From Zhengitettix transpicula (taxonomy: Eukaryota > Arthropoda > Insecta > Orthoptera > Tetrigidae): a stretch of 64,000 nt of DNA. The position numbers and the translations under genes are program-made. Below the pieces are notes generated by a model, which made no database searches, was not told the origin of the DNA, and saw only the letters and a list, made by a program, of their open reading frames with translations. Where the stretch lies: the NCBI GenBank assembly GCA_037074705.1, contig JAYJMR010000049.1, forward strand, positions 1-64,000, in the 5' to 3' direction. This document shows positions 1-11,143 of the stretch, one piece after another (position 1 is the first letter of the stretch; the number at the start of each line of letters is the position of its first letter).

Positions 1-3000
1 GAAGATTCTTGGTTGGTGAAATTCCAAACTTGTCGTCGAAACGTCGAAATATTGGGATATATTAATTAATATTAATAGATTAAGATTTTAAAAGTGCAGG
101 TTTGACTAATTTTTATAAAGAACGAGTCATTTATTATGAAATAAGACTTTGTTATTTGAAGATTCTTGGTTGGTGAAATTCCAAACTTGTCGTCGAAACG
201 TCGAAATATTACGATATATTAATTAATATTAATGGATTAAGATTTTAGAAGTGCAGGTTTGAGTAATTTCTATAAAGAACGAGTCATTTATTATGAAATA
301 AGACTTTGTTATTTGAAGATTCTTGGTTGGTGAAATTCCAAACTTGTAGTCGAAACGTCGAAATATTACGATATATTAATTAATATTAATGGATTAAGAT
401 TTTAGAAGTGCAGGTTTGAGTAATTTTTATAAAGAACGAGTCATTTATTATGAAATAAGACTTTGTTATTTGAAGATTCTTGGTTGGTGAAATTCCAAAC
501 TTGTCGTCGAAACGTCGAAATATTACGATATATTAATTAATATCAATGGATTAAGATTTTAGAAGTGCAGGTTTGAGTAATTTTTATAAAGAACGAGTCA
601 TTTATTATGAAATAAGACTTTGTTATTTGAAGATTCTTGGTTGGTGAAATTCCAAACTTGTCGTCGAAACGTCGAAATATTACGATATATTAATTAATAT
701 TAATGGATTAAGAATTTAGAAGTGCAGGTTTGAGTAATTTTTATAAAGAACGAGTCATTTATTATGAAATAAGACTTTGTTATTTGAAGATTCTTGGTTG
801 GTGAAATTCCAAACTTGTCGTCGAAACGTCGAAATATTACGATATATTAATTAATATTAATGGATTAAGATTTTAGAAGTGCAGGTTTGAGTAATTTCTA
901 TAAAGAACGAGTCATTTATTATGAAATAAGACTTTGTTATTTGAAGATTCTTGGTTGGTGAAATTCCAAACTTGTCGTCGAAACGTCGAAATATTACGAT
1001 ATATTAATTAATATTAATGGATTAAGATTTTAGAAGTGCAGGTTTGAGTAATTTTTATAAAGAACGAGTCATTTATTATGAAATAAGACTTTGTTATTTG
1101 AAGATTCTTGGTTGGTGAAATTCCAAACTTGTCCTCGAAACGTCGAAATATTACGATATATTAATTAATATCAATGGATTAAGATTTTAGAAGTGCAGGT
1201 TTGAGTAATTTTTATAAAGAACGAGTCATTTATTATGAAATAAGACTTTGTTATTTGAAGATTCTTGGTTGGTGAAATTCCAAACTTGTCGTCGAAACGT
1301 CGAAATATTACGATATATTAATTAATATTAATGGATTAAGATTTTAGAAGTGCAGGTTTGAGTATTTTTTATAAAGAACGAGTCATTTATTATGAAATAA
1401 GACTTTGTTATTTGAAGATTCTTGGTTGGTGAAATTCCAAACTTGTCGTCGAAACGTCGAAATATTACGATATATTAATTAATATTAATAGATTAAGATT
1501 TTAGAAGTGCAGGTTTGACTAATTTTTAAAAAGAACGAGTCATTTATTATGAAATAAGACTTTGTTATTTGAAGATTCTTGGTTGGTGAAATTCCAAACT
1601 TGGCGTCGAAACGTCGAAATATTTTTATATATTAATTAATATTAATAGATTAAGATTTTAGAAGTGCAGGTTTGAGTAATTTTTATAAAGAACGAGTCAT
1701 TTATTATGAAATAAGACTTTGTTATTTGAAGATTCTTGGTTGGTGAAATTCCAAACTTGTCGTCGAAACGTCGAAATATTACGATATATTAATTAATATT
1801 AATGGATTAAGATTTTAGAAGTGCAGGTTTGAGTAATTTTTATAAAGAACGAGTCATTTATTATGAAATAAGACTTTGTTATTTGAAGATTCTTGGTTGG
1901 TGAAATTCCAAACTTGTCGTCGAAACGTCGAAATATTACGATATATTAATTAGTATTACTAGATTAAGATTTTAGAAGTGCTGGTTTGAGTAATTTTTAT
2001 AAAGAACGAGTCACTTATTATGAAATAAGACTTTGTTATTTGAAGATTCTTGGTTGGTGAAATTCCAAACTTGTCGTCGAAACGTCGAAATATTACGATA
2101 TATTAATTAATATTAATGGATTAAGATTTTAGAAGTGCAGGTTTAAGTAATTTTTATAAAGAACGAGTCATTTATTATGAAATAAGACTTTGTTATTTGA
2201 AGATTCTTGGTTGGTGAAATTCCAAACTTGTCGTCGAAACGTCGAAATATTACGATATATTAAATAATATTAGTGGAATAAGATTTTAGAAGTGCAGGTT
2301 TGAGTAATTTTTATAAAGAACGAGTCATTTATTATGAAATAAGACTTTGTTATTTGAAGATTCTTGGTTGGTGAAATTCCAAACTTGTCGTCGAAACGTC
2401 GAAATATTACGATATATTAATTAATATTAATGGATTAAGATTTTAGAAGTGCAGGTTTGAGTAATTTTTATAAAGAACGAGTCATTTATTATGAAATAAG
2501 ACTTTGTTATTTAAAGATTCTTGGTTGGTGAAATTCCAAACTTGTCGTCGAAACGTCGAAATATTACGATATATTAATTAATATTAATGGATTAAGATTT
2601 TAGAAGTGCAGGTTTGAGTAATTTTTATAAAGAACGAGTCATTTATTATGAAATAAGACTTTGTTATTTAAAGATTCTTGGTTGGTGAAATTCCAAACTT
2701 GTCGTCGAAACGTCGAAATATTACGATATATTAATTAATATTAATGGATTAAGATTTTAGAAGTGCAGGTTTGAGTAATTTTTATAAAGAACGAGTCATT
2801 TATTAGGAAATAAGACTTTGTTATTTGAAGATTCTTGGTTGGTGAAATTCCAAACTTGTCGTCGAAACGTCGAAATATTACGATATATTAATTAATATTA
2901 ATGGATTAAGATTTTAGAAGTGCAGGTTTGAGTAATTTTTATAAAGAACGAGTCATTTATTATGAAATAAGACTTTGTTATTTGAAGATTCTTGGTTGGT

Positions 3001-3454
3001 GAAATTCCAAACTTGTCGTCGAAACGTCGAAATATTACGATATATTAATTAATATTAATAGATTAAGATTTTAGAAGTGCAGGTTTGAGTAATTTTTATA
3101 AAGAACGAGTCATTTATTATGAAATAAGACTTTGTTATTTGAAGATTCTTGGTTGGTGAAATTCCAAACTTGTCGTCGAAACGTCGAAATATTACGATAT
3201 ATTAATTAATATTAATAGATTAAGATTGTAGAAGTGTAGGTTTGACTAATTTTTAAAAAGAACGAGTCATTTATTATGAAATAAGACTTTGTTATTTGAA
3301 GATTCTTGGTTGGTGAAATTCCAAACTTGTCGTCGAAACGTCGAAATATTTTGATATATTAATTAATATTAATAGATTAAGATTTTAGAAGTGCAGGTTT
3401 GAGTAATTTTTATAAAGAACGAGTCATTTATTATGAAATAAGACTTTGTTATTT
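1..3454. repeat. Higher-order repeat copy 1, 22 units
   Basis: The block is bounded by D units (GGG at unit 54-56, A at 91, C at 106) starting at 1 and 3455, exactly 22 x 157 bp apart. The linked markers run in the same order as in later copies: tttctataaag, then the atcaatgg variant, the aagaattta variant, the tggcgtcg variant at 1601, the tagtattact variant at 1951, and the B-C-D cassette at the end. It is the more diverged member of the left family. For example, it lacks the gatgtatt and ggtttaag changes seen at 3826 and 4158. It has one or two more or fewer units than its neighbours in places, since the tagtattact marker recurs 23 units later while the D marker recurs after 22. Confidence 0.85.
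2356..2512 (+). repeat. Reference satellite unit matching the consensus exactly
   Basis: This unit equals the majority base at every position by eye and serves as the ruler for positions quoted elsewhere. Unit 1-53 is almost invariant and includes a tandem 8-mer cgtcgaaa at 34-41 and 42-49. Positions 54-56 are the main variable site (acg, ggg, ttg, atg or ttt). Positions 59-72 form the palindrome atattaattaatat, overlapping a second one, attaattaat-type, at 65-76. Other variable sites are 73, 77, 80, 91, 98, 106, 113, 116 and 126. Positions 131-157 are again nearly invariant. The start point of the unit is arbitrary because the array has no visible edge. Confidence 0.95.
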
Positions 3455-6400
3455 GAAGATTCTTGGTTGGTGAAATTCCAAACTTGTCGTCGAAACGTCG
3501 AAATATTGGGATAAATTAATTAATATTAATAGATTAAGATTTTAAAAGTGCAGGTTTGACTAATTTTTATAAAGAACGAGTCATTTATTATGAAATAAGA
3601 CTTTGTTATTTGAAGATTCTTGGTTGGTGAAATTCCAAACTTGTCGTCGAAACGTCGAAATATTACGATATATTAATTAATATTAATGGATTAAGATTTT
3701 AGAAGTGCAGGTTTGAGTAATTTCTATAAAGAACGAGTCATTTATTATGAAATAAGACTTTGTTATTTGAAGATTCTTGGTTGGTGAAATTCCAAACTTG
3801 TAGTCGAAACGTCGAAATATTACGATGTATTAATTAATATTAATGGATTAAGATTTTAGAAGTGCAGGTTTGAGTAATTTTTATAAAGAACGAGTCATTT
3901 ATTATGAAATAAGACTTTGTTATTTGAAGATTCTTGGTTGGTGAAATTCCAAACTTGTCGTCGAAACGTCGAAATATTACGATATATTAATTAATATCAA
4001 TGGATTAAGATTTTAGAAGTGCAGGTTTGAGTAATTTTTATAAAGAACGAGTCATTTATTATGAAATAAGACTTTGTTATTTGAAGATTCTTGGTTGGTG
4101 AAATTCCAAACTTGTCGTCGAAACGTCGAAATATTACGATATATTAATTAATATTAATGGTTTAAGAATTTAGAAGTGCAGGTTTGAGTAATTTTTATAA
4201 AGAACGAGTCATTTATTATGAAATAAGACTTTGTTATTTGAAGATTCTTGGTTGGTGAAATTCCAAACTTGTCGTCGAAACGTCGAAATATTACGATATA
4301 TTAATTAATATTAATGGATTAAGATTTTAGAAGTGCAGGTTTGAGTAATTTCTATAAAGAACGAGTCATTTATTATGAAATAAGACTTTGTTATTTGAAG
4401 ATTCTTGGTTGGTGAAATTCCAAACTTGTCGTCGAAACGTCGAAATATTACGATATATTAATTAATATTAATGGATTAAGATTTTAGAAGTGCAGGTTTG
4501 AGTAATTTTTATAAAGAACGAGTCATTTATTATGAAATAAGACTTTATTATTTGAAGATTCTTGGTTAGTGAAATTCCAAACTTGTCGTCGAAACGTCGA
4601 AATATTACGATATATTAATTAATATCAATGGATTAAGATTTTAGAAGTGCAGGTTTGAGTAATTTTTATAAAGAACGAGTCATTTATTATGAAATAAGAC
4701 TTTGTTATTTGAAGATTCTTGGTTGGTGAAATTCCAAACTTGTCGTCGAAACGTCGAAATATTACGATATATTAATTAATATTAATAGATTAAGATTTTA
4801 GAAGTGCAGGTTTGAGTAATTTTTATAAAGAACGAGTCATTTATTATGAAATAAGACTTTGTTATTTGAAGATTCTTGGTTGGTGAAATTCCAAACTTGT
4901 CGTCGAAACGTCGAAATATTACGATATATTAATTAATATTAATGGATTAAGATTTTAGAAGTGCAGGTTTGAGTAATTTTTATAAAGAACGAGTCATTTA
5001 TTATGAAATAAGACTTTGTTATTTGAAGATTCTTGGTTGGTGAAATTCCAAACTTGTCGTCGAAACGTCGAAATATTACGATATATTAATTAATATTAAT
5101 AGATTAAGATTTTAGAAGTGCAGGTTTGACTAATTTTTAAAAAGAACGAGTCATTTATTATGAAATAAGACTTTGTTATTTGAAGATTCTTGGTTGGTGA
5201 AATTCCAAACTTGGCGTCGAAACGTCGAAATATTTTTATATATTAATTAATATTAATAGATTAAGATTTTAGAAGTGCTGGTTTGAGTAATTTTTATAAA
5301 GAACGAGTCATTTATTATGAAATAAGACTTTGTTATTTGAAGATTCTTGGTTGGTGAAATTCCAAACTTGTCGTCGAAACGTCGAAATATTACGATATAT
5401 TAATTAATATTAATGGATTAAGATTTTAGAAGTGCAGGTTTGAGTAATTTTTATAAAGAACGAGTCATTTATTATGAAATAAGACTTTGTTATTTGAAGA
5501 TTCTTGGTTGGTGAAATTCCAAACTTGTCGTCGAAACGTCGAAATATTACGATATATTAATTAGTATTACTAGATTAAGATTTTAGAAGTGCTGGTTTGA
5601 GTAATTTTTATAAAGAACGAGTCACTTATTATGAAATAAGACTTTGTTATTTGAAGATTCTTGGTTGGTGAAATTCCAAACTTGTCGTCGAAGCGTCGAA
5701 ATATTACGATATATTAATTAATATTAATGGATTAAGATTTTAGAAGTGCAGGTTTGAGTAATTTTTATAAAGAACGAGTCATTTATTATGAAATAAGACT
5801 TTGTTATTTGAAGATTCTTGGTTGGTGAAATTCCAAACTTGTCGTCGAAACGTCGAAATATTACGATATATTAATTAATATTAATGGAATAAGATTTTAG
5901 AAGTGCAGGTTTGAGTAATTTTTATAAAGAACGAGTCATTTATTATGAAATAAGACTTTGTTATTTGAAGATTCTTGGTTGGTGAAATTCCAAACTTGTC
6001 GTCGAAACGTCGAAATATTACGATATAGTAATTAATATTAATGGATTAAGATTTTAGAAGTGCAGGTTTGAGTAATTTTTATAAAGAACGAGTCATTTAT
6101 TAGGAAATAAGACTTTGTTATTTGAAGATTCTTGGTTGGTGAAATTCCAAACTTGTCGTCGAAACGTCGAAATATTACGATATATTAATTAATATTAATG
6201 GATTAAGATTTTAGAAGTGCAGGTTTGAGTAATTTTTATAAAGAACGAGTCATTTATTATGAAATAAGACTTTGTTATTTGAAGATTCTTGGTTGGTGAA
6301 ATTCCAAACTTGTCGTCGAAACGTCGAAATATTACGATATATTAATTAATATTAATAGATTAAGATTTTAGAAGTGCAGGTTTGAGTAATTTTTATAAAG

Positions 6401-6751
6401 AACGAGTCATTTATTATGAAATAAGACTTTGTTATTTGAAGATTCTTGGTTGGTGAAATTCCAAACTTGTCGTCGAAACGTCGAAATATTACGATATATT
6501 AATTAATATTAATAGATTAAGATTTTAGAAGTGCAGGTTTGACTAATTTTTGAAAAGAACGAGTCATTTATTATGAAATAAGACTTTGTTATTTGAAGAT
6601 TCTTGGTTGGTGAAATTCCAAACTTGTCGTCGAAACGTCGAAATATTTTGATATATTAATTAATATTAATAGATTAAGATTTTAGAAGTGCAGGTTTGAG
6701 TAATTTTTATAAAGAACGAGTCATTTATTATGAAATAAGACTTTGTTATTT
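3455..6751. repeat. Higher-order repeat copy 2, 21 units
   Basis: The block is bounded by D units at 3455 and 6752, exactly 21 x 157 = 3297 bp apart. Private variants include gggataaatt at 3508, gatgtatt near 3826, ggtttaagaa near 4158, ctttattatt near 4543 with ggttagtg after it, cgaagcgtcg near 5690, gatatagtaa near 6022, ttaggaaata near 6101 and tttttgaaaag near 6547. The same set, in the same order, appears 4392 bp downstream, so this block and the one at 7847-11143 are a recent duplicate pair. Confidence 0.9.
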
Positions 6752-7846
6752 GAAGATTCTTGGTTGGTGAAATTCCAAACTTGTCGTCGAAACGTCGAAA
6801 TATTGGGATATATTAATTAATATTAATAGATTAAGATTTTAAAAGTGCAGGTTTGACTAATTTTTATAAAGAACGAGTCATTTATTATGAAATAAGACTT
6901 TGTTATTTGAAGATTCTTGGTTGGTGAAATTCCAAACTTGTCGTCGAAACGTCGAAATATTACGATATATTAATTAATATTAATGGATTAAGATTTTAGA
7001 AGTGCAGGTTTGAGTAATTTCTATAAAGAACGAGTCATTTATTATGAATTAAGACTTTGTTATTTGAAGATTCTTGGTTGGTGAAATTCCAAACTTGTAG
7101 TCGAAACGTCGAAATATTACGGTGTATTAATTAATATTAATGGATTAAGATTTTAGAAGTGCAGGTTTGGAGTAATTTCATAAAGAACGAGTCATTTTAT
7201 TATGAAATAGGACTTTGTTAATTGAAGATTCTTGTTGGTGAAATTCCAAACTTGTCGTCGAAACGTCGAATATTACGATATATTAAATAATATTAGTGAA
7301 ATAAAAATTTTAGAAGTGCAAGGTTTGAGTAATTTTATAAAGACGGTCATTTATTATGAAATAAGACTTTGTTATTTGAAGATTCTGGTTGGTGAAATTC
7401 CAAACTTGTCGTCGAAACGTCGAAATATTACGATATATTAATTAATATTATTGAATAAGATTTTAGAAGTGCAGGTTTGAGTAATTTTTATAAAGAACGA
7501 GTCATTTATTATGAAATAAGACTTTGTTATTTGAAGATTCTTGGTTGGTGAAATTCCAAACTTGTCGTCGAAACGTCGAAATATTACGATATATTAATTA
7601 ATATTAATAGATTAAGATTTTAGAAGTGTAGGTTTGACTAATTTTTAAAAAGAACGAGTCATTTATTATGAAATAAGACTTTGTTATTTGAAGATTCTTG
7701 GTTGGTGAAATTCCAAACTTGTCGTCGAAACGTCGAAATATTTTGATATATTAATTAATATTAATAGATTAAGATTTTAGAAGTGCAGGTTTGAGTAATT
7801 TTTATAAAGAACGAGTCATTTATTATGAAATAAGACTTTGTTATTT
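6752..7846. repeat. Short seven-unit block between two higher-order copies, containing damaged units
   Basis: The D unit at 6752 is followed by another D unit at 7847, only 7 units later (1095 bp, 4 short of 7 x 157). It starts like a new higher-order copy: tttctataaag, atgaattaag near 7046, then acggtgtatt near 7120. It then passes through a cluster of indels and ends with a B-C pair at 7533-7846 that matches the end of copy 1 near 3141-3454. So about 14 units of the expected order are missing here compared with neighbouring copies. Confidence 0.85.
7168..7460. repeat. Indel-rich damaged satellite units
   Basis: Three adjacent units measure 158, 154 and 155 bp instead of 157, because of about eleven one- or two-base gains and losses. 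Examples are an extra G near 7170, a lost T near 7180, an extra T near 7196, a lost G near 7234, a lost A near 7270, an extra A near 7320, losses at about 7333 and 7343, and a lost T near 7386. Most other units have no indel at all. The middle unit resembles the rare taaataatattag variant seen at 2262. Many of the changes alter runs of the same base, as expected of unpolished long-read sequence. Real decay cannot be excluded. Confidence 0.85.
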
Positions 7847-10800
7847 GAAGATTCTTGGTTGGTGAAATTCCAAACTTGTCGTCGAAACGTCGAAATATTG
7901 GGATAAATTAATTAATATTAATAGATTAAGATTTTAAAAGTGCAGGTTTGACTAATTTTTATAAAGAACGAGTCATTTATTATGAAATAAGACTTTGTTA
8001 TTTGAAGATTCTTGGTTGGTGAAATTCCAAACTTGTCGTCGAAACGTCGAAATATTACGATATATTAATTAATATTAATGGATTAAGATTTTAGAAGTGC
8101 AGGTTTGAGTAATTTCTATAAAGAACGAGTCATTTATTATGAAATAAGACTTTGTTATTTGAAGATTCTTGGTTGGTGAAATTCCAAACTTGTAGTCGAA
8201 ACGTCGAAATATTACGATGTATTAATTAATATTAATGGATTAAGATTTTAGAAGTGCAGGTTTGAGTAATTTTTATAAAGAACGAGTCATTTATTATGAA
8301 ATAAGACTTTGTTATTTGAAGATTCTTGGTTGGTGAAATTCCAAACTTGTCGTCGAAACGTCGAAATATTACGATATATTAATTAATATCAATGGATTAA
8401 GATTTTAGAAGTGCAGGTTTGAGTAATTTTTATAAAGAACGAGTCATTTATTATGAAATAAGACTTTGTTATTTGAAGATTCTTGGTTGGTGAAATTCCA
8501 AACTTGTCGTCGAAACGTCGAAATATTACGATATATTAATTAATATTAATGGTTTAAGAATTTAGAAGTGCAGGTTTGAGTAATTTTTATAAAGAACGAG
8601 TCATTTATTATGAAATAAGACTTTGTTATTTGAAGATTCTTGGTTGGTGAAATTCCAAACTTGTCGTCGAAACGTCGAAATATTACGATATATTAATTAA
8701 TATTAATGGATTAAGATTTTAGAAGTGCAGGTTTGAGTAATTTCTATAAAGAACGAGTCATTTATTATGAAATAAGACTTTGTTATTTGAAGATTCTTGG
8801 TTGGTGAAATTCCAAACTTGTCGTCGAAACGTCGAAATATTACGATATATTAATTAATATTAATGGATTAAGATTTTAGAAGTGCAGGTTTGAGTAATTT
8901 TTATAAAGAACGAGTCATTTATTATGAAATAAGACTTTATTATTTGAAGATTCTTGGTTAGTGAAATTCCAAACTTGTCGTCGAAACGTCGAAATATTAC
9001 GATATATTAATTAATATCAATGGATTAAGATTTTAGAAGTGCAGGTTTGAGTAATTTTTATAAAGAACGAGTCATTTATTATGAAATAAGACTTTGTTAT
9101 TTGAAGATTCTTGGTTGGTGAAATTCCAAACTTGTCGTCGAAACGTCGAAATATTACGATATATTAATTAATATTAATAGATTAAGATTTTAGAAGTGCA
9201 GGTTTGAGTAATTTTTATAAAGAACGAGTCATTTATTATGAAATAAGACTTTGTTATTTGAAGATTCTTGGTTGGTGAAATTCCAAACTTGTCGTCGAAA
9301 CGTCGAAATATTACGATATATTAATTAATATTAATGGATTAAGATTTTAGAAGTGCAGGTTTGAGTAATTTTTATAAAGAACGAGTCATTTATTATGAAA
9401 TAAGACTTTGTTATTTGAAGATTCTTGGTTGGTGAAATTCCAAACTTGTCGTCGAAACGTCGAAATATTACGATATATTAATTAATATTAATAGATTAAG
9501 ATTTTAGAAGTGCAGGTTTGACTAATTTTTAAAAAGAACGAGTCATTTATTATGAAATAAGACTTTGTTATTTGAAGATTCTTGGTTGGTGAAATTCCAA
9601 ACTTGGCGTCGAAACGTCGAAATATTTTTATATATTAATTAATATTAATAGATTAAGATTTTAGAAGTGCTGGTTTGAGTAATTTTTATAAAGAACGAGT
9701 CATTTATTATGAAATAAGACTTTGTTATTTGAAGATTCTTGGTTGGTGAAATTCCAAACTTGTCGTCGAAACGTCGAAATATTACGATATATTAATTAAT
9801 ATTAATGGATTAAGATTTTAGAAGTGCAGGTTTGAGTAATTTTTATAAAGAACGAGTCATTTATTATGAAATAAGACTTTGTTATTTGAAGATTCTTGGT
9901 TGGTGAAATTCCAAACTTGTCGTCGAAACGTCGAAATATTACGATATATTAATTAGTATTACTAGATTAAGATTTTAGAAGTGCTGGTTTGAGTAATTTT
10001 TATAAAGAACGAGTCACTTATTATGAAATAAGACTTTGTTATTTGAAGATTCTTGGTTGGTGAAATTCCAAACTTGTCGTCGAAGCGTCGAAATATTACG
10101 ATATATTAATTAATATTAATGGATTAAGATTTTAGAAGTGCAGGTTTGAGTAATTTTTATAAAGAACGAGTCATTTATTATGAAATAAGACTTTGTTATT
10201 TGAAGATTCTTGGTTGGTGAAATTCCAAACTTGTCGTCGAAACGTCGAAATATTACGATATATTAATTAATATTAATGGAATAAGATTTTAGAAGTGCAG
10301 GTTTGAGTAATTTTTATAAAGAACGAGTCATTTATTATGAAATAAGACTTTGTTATTTGAAGATTCTTGGTTGGTGAAATTCCAAACTTGTCGTCGAAAC
10401 GTCGAAATATTACGATATAGTAATTAATATTAATGGATTAAGATTTTAGAAGTGCAGGTTTGAGTAATTTTTATAAAGAACGAGTCATTTATTAGGAAAT
10501 AAGACTTTGTTATTTGAAGATTCTTGGTTGGTGAAATTCCAAACTTGTCGTCGAAACGTCGAAATATTACGATATATTAATTAATATTAATGGATTAAGA
10601 TTTTAGAAGTGCAGGTTTGAGTAATTTTTATAAAGAACGAGTCATTTATTATGAAATAAGACTTTGTTATTTGAAGATTCTTGGTTGGTGAAATTCCAAA
10701 CTTGTCGTCGAAACGTCGAAATATTACGATATATTAATTAATATTAATAGATTAAGATTTTAGAAGTGCAGGTTTGAGTAATTTTTATAAAGAACGAGTC

Positions 10801-11143
10801 ATTTATTATGAAATAAGACTTTGTTATTTGAAGATTCTTGGTTGGTGAAATTCCAAACTTGTCGTCGAAACGTCGAAATATTACGATATATTAATTAATA
10901 TTAATAGATTAAGATTTTAGAAGTGCAGGTTTGACTAATTTTTGAAAAGAACGAGTCATTTATTATGAAATAAGACTTTGTTATTTGAAGATTCTTGGTT
11001 GGTGAAATTCCAAACTTGTCGTCGAAACGTCGAAATATTTTGATATATTAATTAATATTAATAGATTAAGATTTTAGAAGTGCAGGTTTGAGTAATTTTT
11101 ATAAAGAACGAGTCATTTATTATGAAATAAGACTTTGTTATTT
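7847..11143. repeat. Higher-order repeat copy 3, 21 units, near-identical to the 3455 block
   Basis: The block is bounded by D units at 7847 and 11144, exactly 3297 bp apart. Every private marker listed for 3455-6751 recurs at +4392: gggataaatt at 7900, gatgtatt near 8216, ggtttaagaa near 8550, ctttattatt near 8935, cgaagcgtcg near 10082, gatatagtaa near 10415, ttaggaaata near 10493 and tttttgaaaag near 10939. The similarity runs from about 7592 (copy of about 3200) to about 11535 (copy of about 7143), longer than one higher-order unit. Confidence 0.9.

Noticed and set aside
34..50. CENP-B box in the cgtcgaaacgtcgaaat segment (read on the minus strand)
   Set aside because: The minus strand gives TTTCG at the left, but the required central A and the CGGG end are missing. 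Only the TTCG part matches, which is expected by chance. A diverged box for another protein remains possible.
2414..2431. Promoter or terminator made of the AT-rich palindromes
   Set aside because: The palindromes are present in every unit and sit in a 73% AT background. There is no transcript start, T-run after a GC stem, or downstream gene to support a regulatory role.
7232..7441. 69-codon open reading frame starting at ATG 7232
   Set aside because: It lies wholly inside satellite DNA and exists because indels in the damaged units shift the frame past the usual stops. Its two ends translate the same satellite segment in different frames. There is no ribosome-binding or promoter context and no family resemblance that I can see.
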